In this document: piece after piece, positions 9,922-20,629 of the stretch
Layout: every line of letters begins with the position of its first letter
Position numbering within the stretch: the stretch's first letter is position 1
DNA from: Limnephilus marmoratus
Taxonomy: Eukaryota; Arthropoda; Insecta; Trichoptera; Limnephilidae
Direction: 5' to 3'
DNA length: 64,000 nucleotides
Assembly (NCBI GenBank): GCA_917880885.1
Contig: OU862928.1
Span: forward strand, 13,349,721-13,413,720
The notes under the pieces: generated by a model
The model's database searches: none
What the model saw: only the letters and a program-made list of their open reading frames with translations
Told to the model about the DNA's origin: nothing
Program-made: the position numbers and the translations under genes

Positions 9922-11340
9922 AAAATGGTAAATGATTTTTGAATTTTTTCATTTTCAACCGATTTTTCCATATTTAAAATCAAATATAGATCTCATAATT
10001 TGATATTTTCTTACAGATTCAAATCGCGCAGACGATGAATCCATCGATATTATATTACCAATTCAGTTATTAGTTCAGGATTCAGGAGAAGTTATTTTAA
10101 TAACTTGCTGACATATCAAGTTGTAAGTTATTTAACCGTTTTTATTTAAATATTTTTAAAATTGAATATTTAAAGATTTAATAAAGTGTGAGGATACAGA
10201 AGTTATAACTATACATGTTTACAGTAAGAAGAAGAAATTGGACTGATTGGAATTATGAGAAATAAATAGACCAACGAGTGAAGTAGAAAAACAGTATGTT
10301 ATGAACCATAAATTAGGAAAAAGGGCTGATTCCCATTTAATGTGTCCAATTAAGCATGTTTATTATTTTAGTATGTAAACAATATTATTTAACGCATAGA
10401 TGTTAAAAAGTAAAAATCACATAAAACATCAGAGAGAAATATAACTGGGAATTTTGGCGCTGGCATCTGGGGAGAAATCTACTTTGGAGATTATCCCAAA
10501 CTGTACCTTTTATAGTTTGAATAATAAAATATTTTAACAAAAAAAAAACAATTTTGGTACACTGTATGTCATAAACTAAAAGCCAAAACAACTATAAAAT
10601 ATACTTTGAAAACAATCCGGAGGGTAGACAGGAAAAACCAGAAATAATCAACTGCTAAAAATAGAGATGAAAACAATAATATTATATAAAAATGCAACAA
10701 AACCCATAGGATTCAGTAAACCCAATGTAATGCTAACCATCTCCCAGAAGGTGATAATCCCACCCGAAGGGATAATGAAAAATGTAACAAGCCGCTACGC
10801 CGACAATAAAACAAAATAAGTCATAAATGTTCAATATTGCAGAGAACCAACGACGCCCTGACATAATTTAGTTTTGAATTATACTAGTCTTAACCACAAA
10901 ATAATTCTTTATTCATTTTAACTACCCGAGGACAATATTTCATATTTAAAGGGGACTATTCAAAGATTACATGAATTGAATGCATTTTAATTTACTTTTG
11001 TGTTGATCGTATAATACACTTTTGCGTGTTTTTTTATTCAACATCAAATATGCATTTGCATAACACTCTTTTTAGAGTTTCTGGTCTATGAATCTAAGTT
11101 TCATAAATACATTTATACATTTTCATTTGACAAGTTCACCCTTTACTAACATCAGTGTATTACGCAATGGCCATGGTACATTCACACCTTTCTTATCTCT
11201 GCTGTATCTGGGGATTTGCCTCAAACAAATACGTAAATAAGTACGTTTAAGGATGAAACTATGTCATTTTTTACATGTCATTTTTTACAGTGTAATTTTT
11301 TACGTGTAAACAATGTAATCTTATAATTAAAATATGTAAT
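9922..11340. other. Non-coding 3' side of the piggyBac insert
   Basis: AT-rich DNA follows the transposase. I see no recognisable protein, no tandem array and no clear terminal repeat. Short open frames (for example on the minus strand at 10403-10591) show no family features. Confidence 0.4.
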
Positions 11341-11680
11341 TTTCTTGTCATGTTCAATTGTCTGGTTCCTTTTTCTCTTCTTTTCTTTTCATATAATATA
11401 TTATAATAAAACTTTATTCCACTTAATTTTATTCGACCGTAACCGGTTTCAGCTCGTTAAATCCATCTTCAGACTGGTACAAATAATTCTTAGTCTACGG
11501 TTTATATACACAACATATAGGGGAGGGGGGGGGAGTTTCTTTTATTTTCCATTTGGTTGTAATCATCCGTATTTGTATAACCTTGTTCCTATTTTCATTT
11601 ATTATTTTCTATTGTTGTTTGTTCTACTCGACCTGTCTTTTATTTTTCGTCTGTATTGTATGTGAAACTTATATTTTTAA

Positions 11681-11789
11681 TAGAAAAATGAAACAATTCA
11701 ACTTTGTATAAACCACTTTCATAATGCGTAAATCCGACCGGTTTTTTATATATGTGGTTTATACAAAGTTGAATTATTTCATTTTTCTA
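11681..11789. repeat. Inverted repeat, 36-bp arms
   Basis: The arm 11681-11716 (tagaaaaatgaaa...aaaccac) is the reverse complement of 11754-11789 with a single mismatch (c/t). The 37-nt spacer contains ccgaccggtttt. This could be a small foldback element or the tip of a larger one. A decayed hammerhead-like phrase lies 200 bp upstream (11440-11472), which suggests both belong to one ribozyme-bearing repeat. Confidence 0.75.
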
Positions 11790-12371
11790 TAATGGATAAC
11801 CACAAAGTTATAGCTATATTCATAAATATATATTTTTAATGTCTAAATTCCTACGTAAAATTGTAACTGTTTCCTCCCCCCATGAATTATATGTTCCCCC
11901 TGTCATAAAATGACTTCCGTAACTCATCAGGATTGTTCTAGCAAGAAATAGAAAAAAAATAAAATTAAAAACTATACAGACAAGCTGAAATCTCTGAATG
12001 TGAAATATTTTTTTAAAGAATATTTGCAAATGTTACCTATCTATATAAATAAATTATCTTTGTTATATTAACAATTTTCTTTTTAAATTTATCGAAGTAC
12101 TTGTAAGTTTAAAAGAAAAATAAACAAGATTTAAAACTGCACCTTTTAAAAATAATGTTTATTTAAAAATATATCCCACTGTTTAGAAAGCGCTGGCTTG
12201 CTACAGCTTCAGCGCCTAATAGCTTTGGTCACATTCCAAGCCGGGCCAGATGGTTGACAAGACGTCACTTAAAACACACATGATTTTTGCAATTTGTACA
12301 AATACGAGTGGGGGCCCGCGATACCCCAGTTCGGAGCATGCGGTATTTTTGCATGGTTAGTATGGGGAAGG
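11790..12371. other. Non-coding right end of the TTAA insert
   Basis: No gene was recognised. The last ~190 bp are GC-richer. The end (tatggggaagg before TTAA) shares only the terminal CC with the left end when reverse-complemented. Confidence 0.4.
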
Positions 12372-12972
12372 TTAAGCGATAAACACAAGAGGGTAAAATG
12401 TTCATCTAAATCGGATTGTAGAATTTGTAAAAAACGTCACCATACCGCTTTGCATTTTGAGGGTACGGTGAACAACGAAAGTCTTTCGAAAAACGAAGCT
12501 GTCACATTAATAACAAGGAATCAACATCATAATGATTTTACTACGGGTAATTTAGCTACGAATGTACAATTGTCAATTCGCTTACGACATTAACAATAAT
12601 CGAGTAACCGTCAGGTGTTTAATTGATTGCGCCTCGCAGCAAAATTTAATTAGTTTAAATACTTGTAATGAATTGAATCTTAAAATAATTCCTTTAAATA
12701 ATTCAGTTATTAAAAGTGTTGGTTTAGTAGAGACACCAATATTGGGGCATGTTGCATTGACAGAAACATTTCAGAAGATAAATATAAAATCCAATCCGAT
12801 ATTGATATTTTATTAGGCGCTCAGTTATTTCCATATATTATGCTAGGAAATAAGGTTTTATCTAAACATCATACGAATGCACCACCCGCTATACAAACGG
12901 AAATCGGATATATTGTAATGGGTGAAATACCTAAGTGTGCGCCAGACGTTTCGTGGACATTCGGCCCTATAA
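12372..12972 (+). pseudogene. BEL/Pao gag second knuckle and aspartic protease
   Basis: From the TTAA the gag frame resumes with CSSKSDCRICKKRHHTALHFE, the second BEL/Pao knuckle. The protease follows from about 12562 in another frame. The expected D-S/T-G motif reads LIDCASQQNLIS, so the catalytic Asp is present but the next two residues are altered. A further frame (12815-12970) matches the end of the protease region (LGAQLFPYIM, then GYIVMGEIP). Two frame changes and the altered active site indicate a dead copy. Confidence 0.8.
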
Positions 12973-13484
12973 CCAATGTTGCAAGATGAACGCAATGTTA
13001 ACGCCACCTTACATGGGTTAGGGTGGAGCAAAATGTCCATTCTATGCGAGCTATGCCTCTGGAATCTCGATTTAGTATGTTTTCCGGAATCAAAATAGCT
13101 AAGGTATTCCCATATGGGTACTTACGGCAGGATGATGGTATTGGCTGGATTAGGATCCCTTGTGGTTGATTGATGAACCACTGGCAATTACAAGATAAAT
13201 ACTTATCACGATTTAGACTTGGTAACGGCGGTATTTTCAGGTTTTGAATCGATTTGATTGCTTCGTTAAAATACGATGAAACGAAGACAAAAGCGTTAGA
13301 ATGCGTACTGTCAAAATCCTTTCAGCTCCTTGGTAGCGGCTGTAAGCTAGTAGTTGCCGGCCAGTGTCAGCACCCAATATGCGAATTCTAATAAGTTTGA
13401 ATTCTGGCCTTGCCATGTGAAACGGAACAAAACCTATCGAGGTCCAATACAGCATTACTAAACGACCAACGTGGATTTATACAC
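12973..13484. other. Non-BEL insert between protease and RT
   Basis: The BEL frames stop near 12970 and resume near 13488. The ~500 bp between have no recognisable product and are mildly GC-richer, so they are probably another insertion. I could not find terminal repeats or a target duplication. Confidence 0.4.
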
Positions 13485-14135
13485 TGCGTTAACCAAATTT
13501 TGGACAATGGAAGACATGTCAAATAAGTCATTGATGAGTGCTGAAGACGTGGAATGTGAGAAAATGTGCGTCGAGTCCGTCCGACGGGATGACTCGGGAA
13601 GGTAAACTATATCTTTAGCTTTTAAGATAGATCCTAATAATTTAGGAAATCGCTCAGTGTCGCGCAAAGCAGATATAAATATTTAGAACGGAAATTGAAT
13701 ACGTCGCCAGAATTGTATCGGAGTTATAATGAAGTAATTTCTGAATATCTGGAAAAGGTATACATAAGGTATGAAGTTCCGTCTTCATCTAATATTGATG
13801 AGGGATATTTCATTCCTCATCATGCAGTAATTCGTAAAGATAAAGCAACAACTAAAACTCGTGTAGTATTAGACGCCAGTACAAAGTCCAGTTCAGGGTT
13901 GTCACTTAATGATATTTTGTATACTGTTCCAAACTTGCAATCTAATTTATTAACACTTTTAATTAAATATCGCTTATTTGCTATAGCATTAACCGCAGAT
14001 GTTAAGCAAACATATTTACGTATAATGGTAACGGAAAGCCATCGTTAATATCAAAAAATTCTTTATAGATTTCACGAAAATGAAGAAATTGGAGTTTATC
14101 AATTTAATTCGCTCGCTTTTGGGTTGAATTGTCGT
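13485..14135 (+). pseudogene. BEL/Pao reverse transcriptase, N-terminal half
   Basis: Starts with a TKFWTMED block and SAEDVECEK, the conserved region before the RT, then a broken frame. A clean frame from 13695 gives YFIPHHAVIRKDKATTKTRV, LDASTKSSSGLSLND and ALTADVKQTYLRIMV. These match BEL/Pao RT up to and including the first catalytic Asp (LTADV). The frame ends at 14048, with the following residues (VYQFNSLAFGLNCRN) in another frame up to about 14140. Confidence 0.88.
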
Positions 14136-14139
14136 AACG

Positions 14140-14690
14140 TATTAATTTTTGTGAGTTTATGTACGCGAGTAGGTACTGTTTAATTTAATTTATCTTTATT
14201 ATTTAGTTTGACAGTCTGTCGGCGCTGTCAACGGTAAAGTTGGTAGCCCGCGCCGGGAAAGATGGCAGCGGACGTAAATTTGAGTTCCATGACGGGACGT
14301 TTTTATTTTGGCAAACTCGTGTTTCAATTTTGGCGGTCCAACGTAGCCATCTATCAATGTGACCTTCAAACTTGTAAAGAAGTTGTGTCTATAATGGGAA
14401 TAAATATCAGACGTGGACGATTCTTCGCCAGCGATGTCTAAAGTCAGAACGAAGAAGAACAGCCGTTATCCCACACGATTATGACTGTCATCCCCGGCCC
14501 GGTCTCCATTGTTGATTTGACGAGGGAGGAATCGTATATTGCATCGTAACTTAAAGTGCACAGACACTTGGACAAACAAAGAAAGTAAGATTGCTTTAGA
14601 ATCTACAAGATTTCAGAAAAAGAGTGTTACTACGGGAGCAGATTTTTTCCACCTCTCGAGGCCGGCGCATGACATCTCTTGGGCTCCGGT
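14140..14690. other. Insert inside BEL RT, about 0.4-0.55 kb
   Basis: Between the 'FGLNCRN' block and the region after the RT active site, the BEL family normally needs about 45 codons. Here about 550 bp intervene, with no recognised coding content, so several hundred bases are foreign. No terminal repeats were found. Confidence 0.4.
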
Positions 14691-15720
14691 GAGCAGCCTT
14701 GTCCATATATGATTTATATATGAACAATTTTGTATATTCTGTAAATACTGTAAGTGAAGCCGTCACTTTGTCTACAGAATTACTGGCGATGTTCAAGTCA
14801 GGAGGATTTGAATTAGTTAAATGGTCGATTAATTCTGCTCATTTGCTCGCTCAATTATCAGAATCGCACCGCGGAACGATTGATTTCTCGGATAACTGTA
14901 GCATTTTTGGACTAAAATGGGATCCGATATCTGATTTTTTCGTTTTACGATATGTCCCACGGAGGAGAAAACAATATGTAAAAGATCAATTCTTTCCACA
15001 ATAGCACGTTTATTCGATGAATTAGGTTTGGTTGCTCCGGTAATTTTATATGCCAAATTATTTTTACAAGAGCTGTGGTTAGAGAAATTGGGATGGGATG
15101 AAGAACTACCCCAAAGTATTGTTATTCGATATGTCAAATTCAGGGAAGAATTACCGAAGCTTTCTAATTTAAATTTACCTCGATATTTGGGAGTAAAAGA
15201 GGACTGCACGATAAATATTATCGCTTTTGCAGACGCGAGTACGAAAGCATACGGGTGCGTAATATATCTTCATGTCACAGATAAGAGTGGCAAAGTTACT
15301 ATGAATTTGATATGTTCGAAATCCAAGATAGCCCCTTTAAAAAAGTTTCACTCGCTCGATTGGAATTATGTGCTACGCTTATTTTATCTAGACTTGTTAA
15401 ATCTATTTTAGATACTTAAAAGAATCGCGTTTTGATAAACGATATATTTGCTTTTTCAGATTAAAAAATAGCACTTTCTTGGATTCACTCATCTCGGCAC
15501 AGATGGCAAACTTTTGTAGCTAATCGAGTTAGTGAAATTCAGGAAAATTTACATGCGAAACATTTTTATCATAAAGATGAAGTTACCAATCCTAGTGCTT
15601 GTTTATCACGTGGACTATTGCCCGCTCAGCTAATTGATCATCCTCTTTGGTGGCACGGTCCACCCTGGGCTGCGAACCCAGTGTCTGAGTGGCCTGTCAA
15701 AAGCTTTTCCCCCTCAGCGT
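14691..15720 (+). pseudogene. BEL/Pao RT C-terminal half, RNase H-like region
   Basis: The RT active site expected as YVDD reads YMNN (about 14715), with both catalytic aspartates replaced by asparagine. The following DFVYSVNTVSEA-type block, ELLAMFKSGGFELVKW and IFGLKWD are typical. A frameshift at about 15000 leads to LFDELGLVAPVILYAKLF and IIAFADASTKAYGCV, the RNase H-like start with its Asp. Near 15480-15700 a shifted frame gives WQTFVANRVSEIQ and LWWHGPPWA, which precede the integrase in this family. Confidence 0.88.
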
Positions 15721-15979
15721 AGGAGGAGAATACTTTGGTATTAAAAATGTCGCATATGTTCACGATGACGTCAATAGAGATTAATTCTCCATTATATAAT
15801 CTTGCTTTAAACTGCTAAGCATTGTCGTATATATTTTACGATTTACGCGGAAATTATCGTGTTCAACGGTTATAAATTCCACGGAATCAAATATTGCTGA
15901 AATAAATTAATTAAAAGCTCTACAGAAAAGGTATTTTTATGCCGATATAAAATTAATACAGAGGAAAAAATTATGTTCA

Positions 15980-16635
15980 TCTTCGATTGGCAAATTAATC
16001 CCGGTAATGGATTGTGAAAACAAACATCTAGTACTTCTGCCAAGGCAAGATCGTATTGTCGATATAATTATAGATTTTTACCATCGTGTGAATTGTCACA
16101 CTGGTGCTCATCTCCTTATGTCTATAATTAGACTTATCGAGAAGAAACCTAATACGCAAACGAGTACATGCATATAATTTCTGTTTTAAAACTGCACCTT
16201 CTAATATTATACTACCGTTATGTTTATTAAGCAGTTGTCATTATCCAGAAGCTCTTACTCCGGCTAATTTTCTAATGTCTACTCCGATTCAGCATTTGCC
16301 CGCTTATGATATATGTAACTAAGAGACGCATTAGTCTGCTGAAAAGGAAAGAGCTTTTGGACCACCTCCTTCAATCTTATTGGAAGAAGTGACATACAGA
16401 GTATCTTCACTCTCTGCAGATGAGACAAAAATGGAATAGTCCCGCGAATAACATTCTTGTAGGTACTATAGTATTGGTTCATCAAGAAGATGCGTCTCCA
16501 CTTTATTGGCCGGTGGGAGTTGTTCAGGAAATATTATCGGATAAAGACGGAGTGGTTCGTGTGGCACTCGTAAGAACCCCTTCTGGGAACTTTAAACGAC
16601 CAGTCGTGAAATTGTGTCCCCTGCCTACACAATAA
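15980..16635 (+). pseudogene. BEL/Pao integrase remnant and DUF5641-like end
   Basis: A frame near 16000-16190 shows KHLVLLPRQDRIV and HRVNCHTGAHLL, the His pair of the integrase zinc domain. Most of the DDE core is missing. The next recognisable residues (CHYPEALTPANFLM, near 16245) come from after the core. The frame 16420-16635 gives ILVGTIVLVHQED, LYWPVGVVQEI and GNFKRPVVKLCPLP, which match the DUF5641 domain at the end of BEL/Pao polyproteins. The integrase cannot be active. Confidence 0.85.
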
Positions 16636-16639
16636 TTAT

Positions 16640-16865
16640 CATTTTTCTTTATATCTTTTTATTTATTTTTTTTATTTTTTCTTAACTATATAATATCAAT
16701 TGCGTATATATATAATTATTACATCTACATTTTTATTTTTTCTTAACTATATAATATCAATTGCGTATATATATATAATTATTACATCTTTATTTTTCAC
16801 TATAATTCTTTTCTTTATTTTGAAAGTACCTTTAGTTTCGGTAGGTATTTCCAAGGCCGGGAGAA
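16640..16865 (+). repeat. AT-rich spacer with 66-bp tandem duplication and PPT
   Basis: Two nearly identical ~66-bp units (about 16669-16734 and 16735-16801) share 'ttcttaactatataatatca' and 'attgcgtatatata'. The duplication lies between the end of the polyprotein and the LTR. Bases 16852-16865 (aaggccgggagaa) form the purine-rich primer tract directly before the LTR start TGTTCGCGC. Confidence 0.8.
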
Positions 16866-17141
16866 TGTTCGCGCATTATTATATGGGATTGATTGGGTAT
16901 TGCATTTGCAGACTTGGTAGGTAGCATATGTCAAAATCCTGAATTTATCCCACCTACCTCATCTTTCCATCCTAAATGTCACCATGGAAAATTGTTGCAA
17001 GAAGAAGGAATCAACTTTGGAGAGGTGACAGTGTGCTTTGCTGTTCAGTGCAAAATAACATCTCAGACAGTGCGCATGTATCAAAACCTCTTGCTATAAG
17101 AATATTACCATTTTTTAAATTTAAAAAAATTAAGTGTACAC

Positions 17142-19725
17142 TAATGTGGGCCGAATTTTTTTTCTTCCGAATTCCTTATGGCGCTAGTAATAAAAAGTTG
17201 TCTAGGTAGATACGGGGGTCCTTTGAAGTTTGAGAAAATATCGAAATATTTCCATTTTTTCAGCCCCTGCACAAAATATTCTGAAATAATTTAAAGATAT
17301 TCATTTATGAGATCTTGTTAAATAAAGTCCATAGCTTCGATGTATATAACTATCATCTATTATTTTTATAGTAATATGGCACTAAAACACCTCCGCCCGC
17401 AGTCCCAAACCTTCCGGGGTTGAGCGGCGCGCCGTATTGGCCGTTCCTTGGTCGACCAAGGACATTATGAAAATAAGGGAAGAAGATTATTTGTCAAACA
17501 TTTTGAAAGAACGAATTACAAACACTACTAAGGCATATCAACCTAAGTATATAAACTTGTTGAAGTCAGAAAAATATGGAAGAAATACAGTTTCCTTTCA
17601 AAGAAGAGTCTCTCCATTAAAAATCATAAGCTCCCTACTGTTTGATATTAGTTATTGTAAATGAAAAATCAATAAATGCAATTTATTAATGCAAATTATA
17701 GACAATAAATGAGAGTTTCTCTTAAAGAAAAAAACCAAAGAGGTGAGAGAAAAATGTTTATCGGCAGTGTTGGTATACCGACTACGAAACAATTGGAAAA
17801 GCCCATGAAAACATCTTACCCAATCAACTGAATAGGTGTGAGAAAAAAAAGCCTTAAAATTTGTAGACATTTTGTATCATTGTCTATCATTGGGTCATTA
17901 TCTTCCACGTTAACATCAAAATCAGCTTCTCCTGATGCAAAATCAAGTCGGCTACTTAAGACTAATAACACCGCCTTTGCGACAACAAGCAATTCTCCGT
18001 CTTTTACAGTTCTCTCCAAGATCTGTGTCAGGTTCAGGATATTGGATTGAGCTGGAGCAACAATCGCTTCTGCCGTCTTAAATGATTTCAACATAATCAC
18101 GCAGGATAATAATAATAAAGTATTAGACAAAAATAGACAGCGTCGCGGACGTCTGCGTGCCAGATCTGTACTCATCAAAGCTAAGTGCTTAAACTAAGTG
18201 GATTATTTTTTGATGGTCAAAAGAACAAGACCTTAGCTAACATAAAAAGACAAAAATACTATAAAAGCACAGTACTTGAAGAACACGTATCGATTATCGT
18301 GGAATCAGGATCTCATTTCTTGAAGCATTTTACGCCTAGGCCAGGCACTGCCGTAAGCATAGTCAAACCAATAATGGAATATTTTGCTTGTCAAAACATT
18401 TCACACTACCATTTAAAAGCAATTGCGAGTGATGGCACAAATTTTAATACGGTAACAACTGGTGCTGTGATTCGAACGATGAAGAAACACTTGAATGGAC
18501 CGGTACAGTTGCTGATCTGCTTTTTTCATTGCAACGAGCTGCTTCTACGCCTTTCGATTATGAAGTCGGATGGTACAACCACCGGACCTCGTGGTTTTTC
18601 CGGCCCAGCAGATTCGACTTTTCATCTATCAAAAATGCTTGATATTTTCAAAGCAGTTTTCAGCAGACTTTGTCATCCTGAAATTGCCAAAAGAACCCAG
18701 GAGTGATTACTATAGTGAGTTGAATCTAACGATTATATATTGGAAGCGCACCGCTATCAGAAAATTTTGTTATGTTAGCCACATTTTTCATGAGGGCATA
18801 CTTTCCTATGTGGTTTGATATAAAATTGCATGGGTCGTGCAAAAAGGTGCAAGGCGTGTTTTTAGCATGATTAAATATTCGCGCTATCTTCCGGACGAAT
18901 TAAAAGCAATAATTAATCCGGCGATGCAGCGAAAAGCTTACTTCGCTCATCCTAAAAATTTACTCTTGTCAATGATAACCGATGAATCACCTACCATCTA
19001 AGAACTTGGAATAAGGCATTTATTGAAAGCCAGAGAGTTATCCGGACTGAAAACCGAACATTTAAAGTACCCACATTGAATTTTGATGCACAATCCTACT
19101 TTGATGTAATATTTTGGCAAGATAAGCCAATCACGTATCCTCCCATTTTGGAAGATGTAACGGAAGAAGAATTAGAAGAACTTAACCTAACTTCAGAAGT
19201 CAGCTCCATTTTTATCAACTTTGACAGGTTCCCCTGTCTTACATAATCTGTAGAATCTGTAGAACAATCTGTAGAACGGTGTGTAAATGTTGTGACTGAA
19301 ATATCGTCCAAAGTGTGTGGCAAGAAAAACAGGGAATGCTTTATTACTACAACAATAAACTCAAGGAAAAATATACCAAAAATTGTAAAAAACGTGATTT
19401 TCAACGGGAATAATTGATCACATTTAATTTTTCATGATTAATGTAATAATTATGATTGTAATTTTTAATGTTGTGACTGCTTTAATATTAAATAAATTGA
19501 TATCGAGAATTTTGTAATTGTAACTCTTTCATTTCCTTACTACTTGGGAATAATTCACAAAAATATACTTTTTAATCATTTTTCCAACGCTTCGGGGAAC
19601 CTAGAAACGATATTATATTTTTATTTATTTTTTATTAACGCCAAAGACCTAAGACAACTTTTTATCACTAGCGCTCAAGGAAATAAGACAATTTTTTTTT
19701 CGCCACACTGTTGCGGCCCACACTA
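17142..19725 (+). mobile_element. hAT-like DNA transposon, 2.58 kb, 8-bp TSD
   Basis: The ends are inverted: TAATGTGGGCCG at the left and TAGTGTGGGCCG read inward from the right. Similarity continues for ~75 bp to 'agcgctagt.ataaaaagtt'. Both sides carry GTGTACAC (17134-17141 and 19726-19733). The related LTR at 55 kb has GTGTACAC once (55487-55494), so it shows the empty site. An 8-bp duplication fits hAT or P superfamilies; the transposase type supports a hAT-like assignment only loosely. Confidence 0.88.
17437..19415 (+). pseudogene. Transposase of the hAT-like element, decayed
   Basis: The best frame (18185-18706, 173 codons) has SGLFFDGQKNKT, VLEEHVSIIVESGSHFL, IASDGTNFNTVTTG and LLICFFHCNELLLR. 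I recognise this pattern from a widespread uncharacterised invertebrate transposase group. Later pieces in other frames include SRYLPDELKAIINP, PHLNFDAQSYFDVIFWQ and YPPILEDVTEEELEE (18880-19190). The frame at 17437-17664 is a possible N-terminal piece. Stops and frame changes break it, so it cannot make a full protein. Confidence 0.65.
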
Positions 19726-20104
19726 GTGTACACCACAAACTGGAGTTCAGCGAGGCCCCATCTAGAACTTTGAGTTCTATCTTTCTTTTTCCAATCTAGG
19801 CTTATCCAATTTTCCAAAAGCACAGATCTGAACTATCGACTGACTATCCATCAGTGTGTGCTATTTAATCGTCCCTTATAACTTAGCGATCACGTAGTTT
19901 CAGGACTGGTCTTTCGAGGGTTGCATAGGCTTTGCTCTGTAGCATTTAACACCAATTTACAGTGGAATCGCAGTTTCGCGCAACCAACACCTGAGTCATT
20001 AATTTTGGAAACAGATTCGAGAATGAAGTTATTCATTGTGTAATTGAAATAAATTGGATTTTTATTTTTTAAATCTCATAATTATGCATTTATTAAATTA
20101 AGAT

Positions 20105-20335
20105 TCGTGCCCGGGTTCATGGGGTGAGGTTTGTCTAGGTCTTGGAGGCGGATGACCAGGACACACTATACCCCAGATTCCTACCCACCCCTTAAACCCT
20201 TTTCCTTCCCAGAACCCTCCTCTTCCTTTCCTTTAAAAAAACCTTCACACAGCATCCCCAAAGATAACATAGGCCCTGAGGGAAACAATTTTCCTCATGC
20301 CTCCTGTGTGGAGCTCATGTAAAAAAAAAATAAAA
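20105..20335 (+). repeat. Dispersed repeat family A, copy 2
   Basis: This copy starts at 'gtgcccgggttcatgggg' and ends at 'ggagctcatgtaaaaaa', a poly-A tail (20319-20336). It is close to 27895-28118 and lacks the first ~100 bp present in copies 1 and 3, so it is 5'-truncated. The tail and truncation support retrotransposition. Confidence 0.7.
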
Positions 20336-20342
20336 AAGGTAC

Positions 20343-20580
20343 TTATAGCTTGTTATCGCTACACCGCGCAACTAATTTTGACAAGTTTGTTGAGAGAATA
20401 TAACAGTCATCCAGGCTTCGAATTGTTTTAAAAAGTTTCAAATCATCTGCGAACATAAGAACGTCGATGTCTTTAAAAATATTACAACTTTCGTTCACAA
20501 AAAAGATAAATAATTCAGGTCCGAGGTTGGAACCTTGCTGAACACCACTGGATGCAAAAAAAATCAAATGATAAATCCCG
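20343..20580 (-). pseudogene. LINE RT fragment (FADD region)
   Basis: Read on the minus strand: SSGVQQGSNLGPELFIFFVN, then VLMFADDLKLF, the RT GxPQG and FADD blocks. 'QGSNLGP' groups it with the LINE at 28.4-31.2 kb rather than with LINE-1. The fragment is ~75 codons and lies head to head with the next entry. Confidence 0.75.
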
Positions 20581-20629
20581 TTTAATTTAACACTAAATGT
20601 TCTGTTTGAAAGATAAATTACGAATCAAT

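Larger units (their letters stand above)
6708..12371 (+). mobile_element. TTAA-flanked insert with piggyBac-type transposon
   Basis: The insert is bounded by TTAA at 6704-6707 and TTAA at 12372-12375. If the insert and one TTAA are taken out, the gag zinc-knuckle frame continues without loss or gain of a base, so these are the real boundaries. TTAA duplication is the hallmark of piggyBac. The left end starts CCC, as piggyBac ends do; the right end is only weakly similar, so the terminal repeats are degenerate or the insert is compound. At 5.66 kb it is longer than a usual 2.5-kb piggyBac; a MITE at 7316-7855 accounts for part of this. Confidence 0.75.
5085..19986 (+). mobile_element. BEL/Pao LTR retrotransposon, degenerate and multiply interrupted
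   Basis: Remnants occur in the correct order on the plus strand: gag DUF1759-like region (5140-5405), gag zinc knuckles (6395-6707, resuming 12376), aspartic protease (to about 12970), RT (13485-14135 and 14691-15000), RNase H-like (15000-15720), integrase zinc region and DUF5641-like end (15980-16635), then a purine-rich tract and the 3' LTR at 16866. Net of insertions the element is about 5-6 kb. No 5' LTR was found upstream of 5085. RT and protease active-site residues are mutated and frames are broken, so it is dead. Confidence 0.85.
16866..19986 (+). repeat. BEL/Pao 3' LTR, split by a DNA transposon
   Basis: The LTR runs TGTTCGCGC...GCGCAACCA. Without the 2,584-bp insert and its 8-bp duplication it is 529 bp, against 528 bp for the solo copy at 55223-55750, to which it is similar along its length on the opposite strand. 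It begins TG, ends CA and follows a purine tract. The two parts are 16866-17141 and 19734-19986. Confidence 0.85.

Noticed and set aside
11440..11472. Third hammerhead-like motif (minus strand)
   Set aside because: CUGAAGA and GAAA are present, but the segment between does not form stem II and stem I pairs poorly. At best a decayed copy.
17816..18178. 120-codon minus-strand frame inside the hAT-like element
   Set aside because: It is antisense to the transposase region and shows no domain; more likely a shadow of the decayed plus-strand gene.
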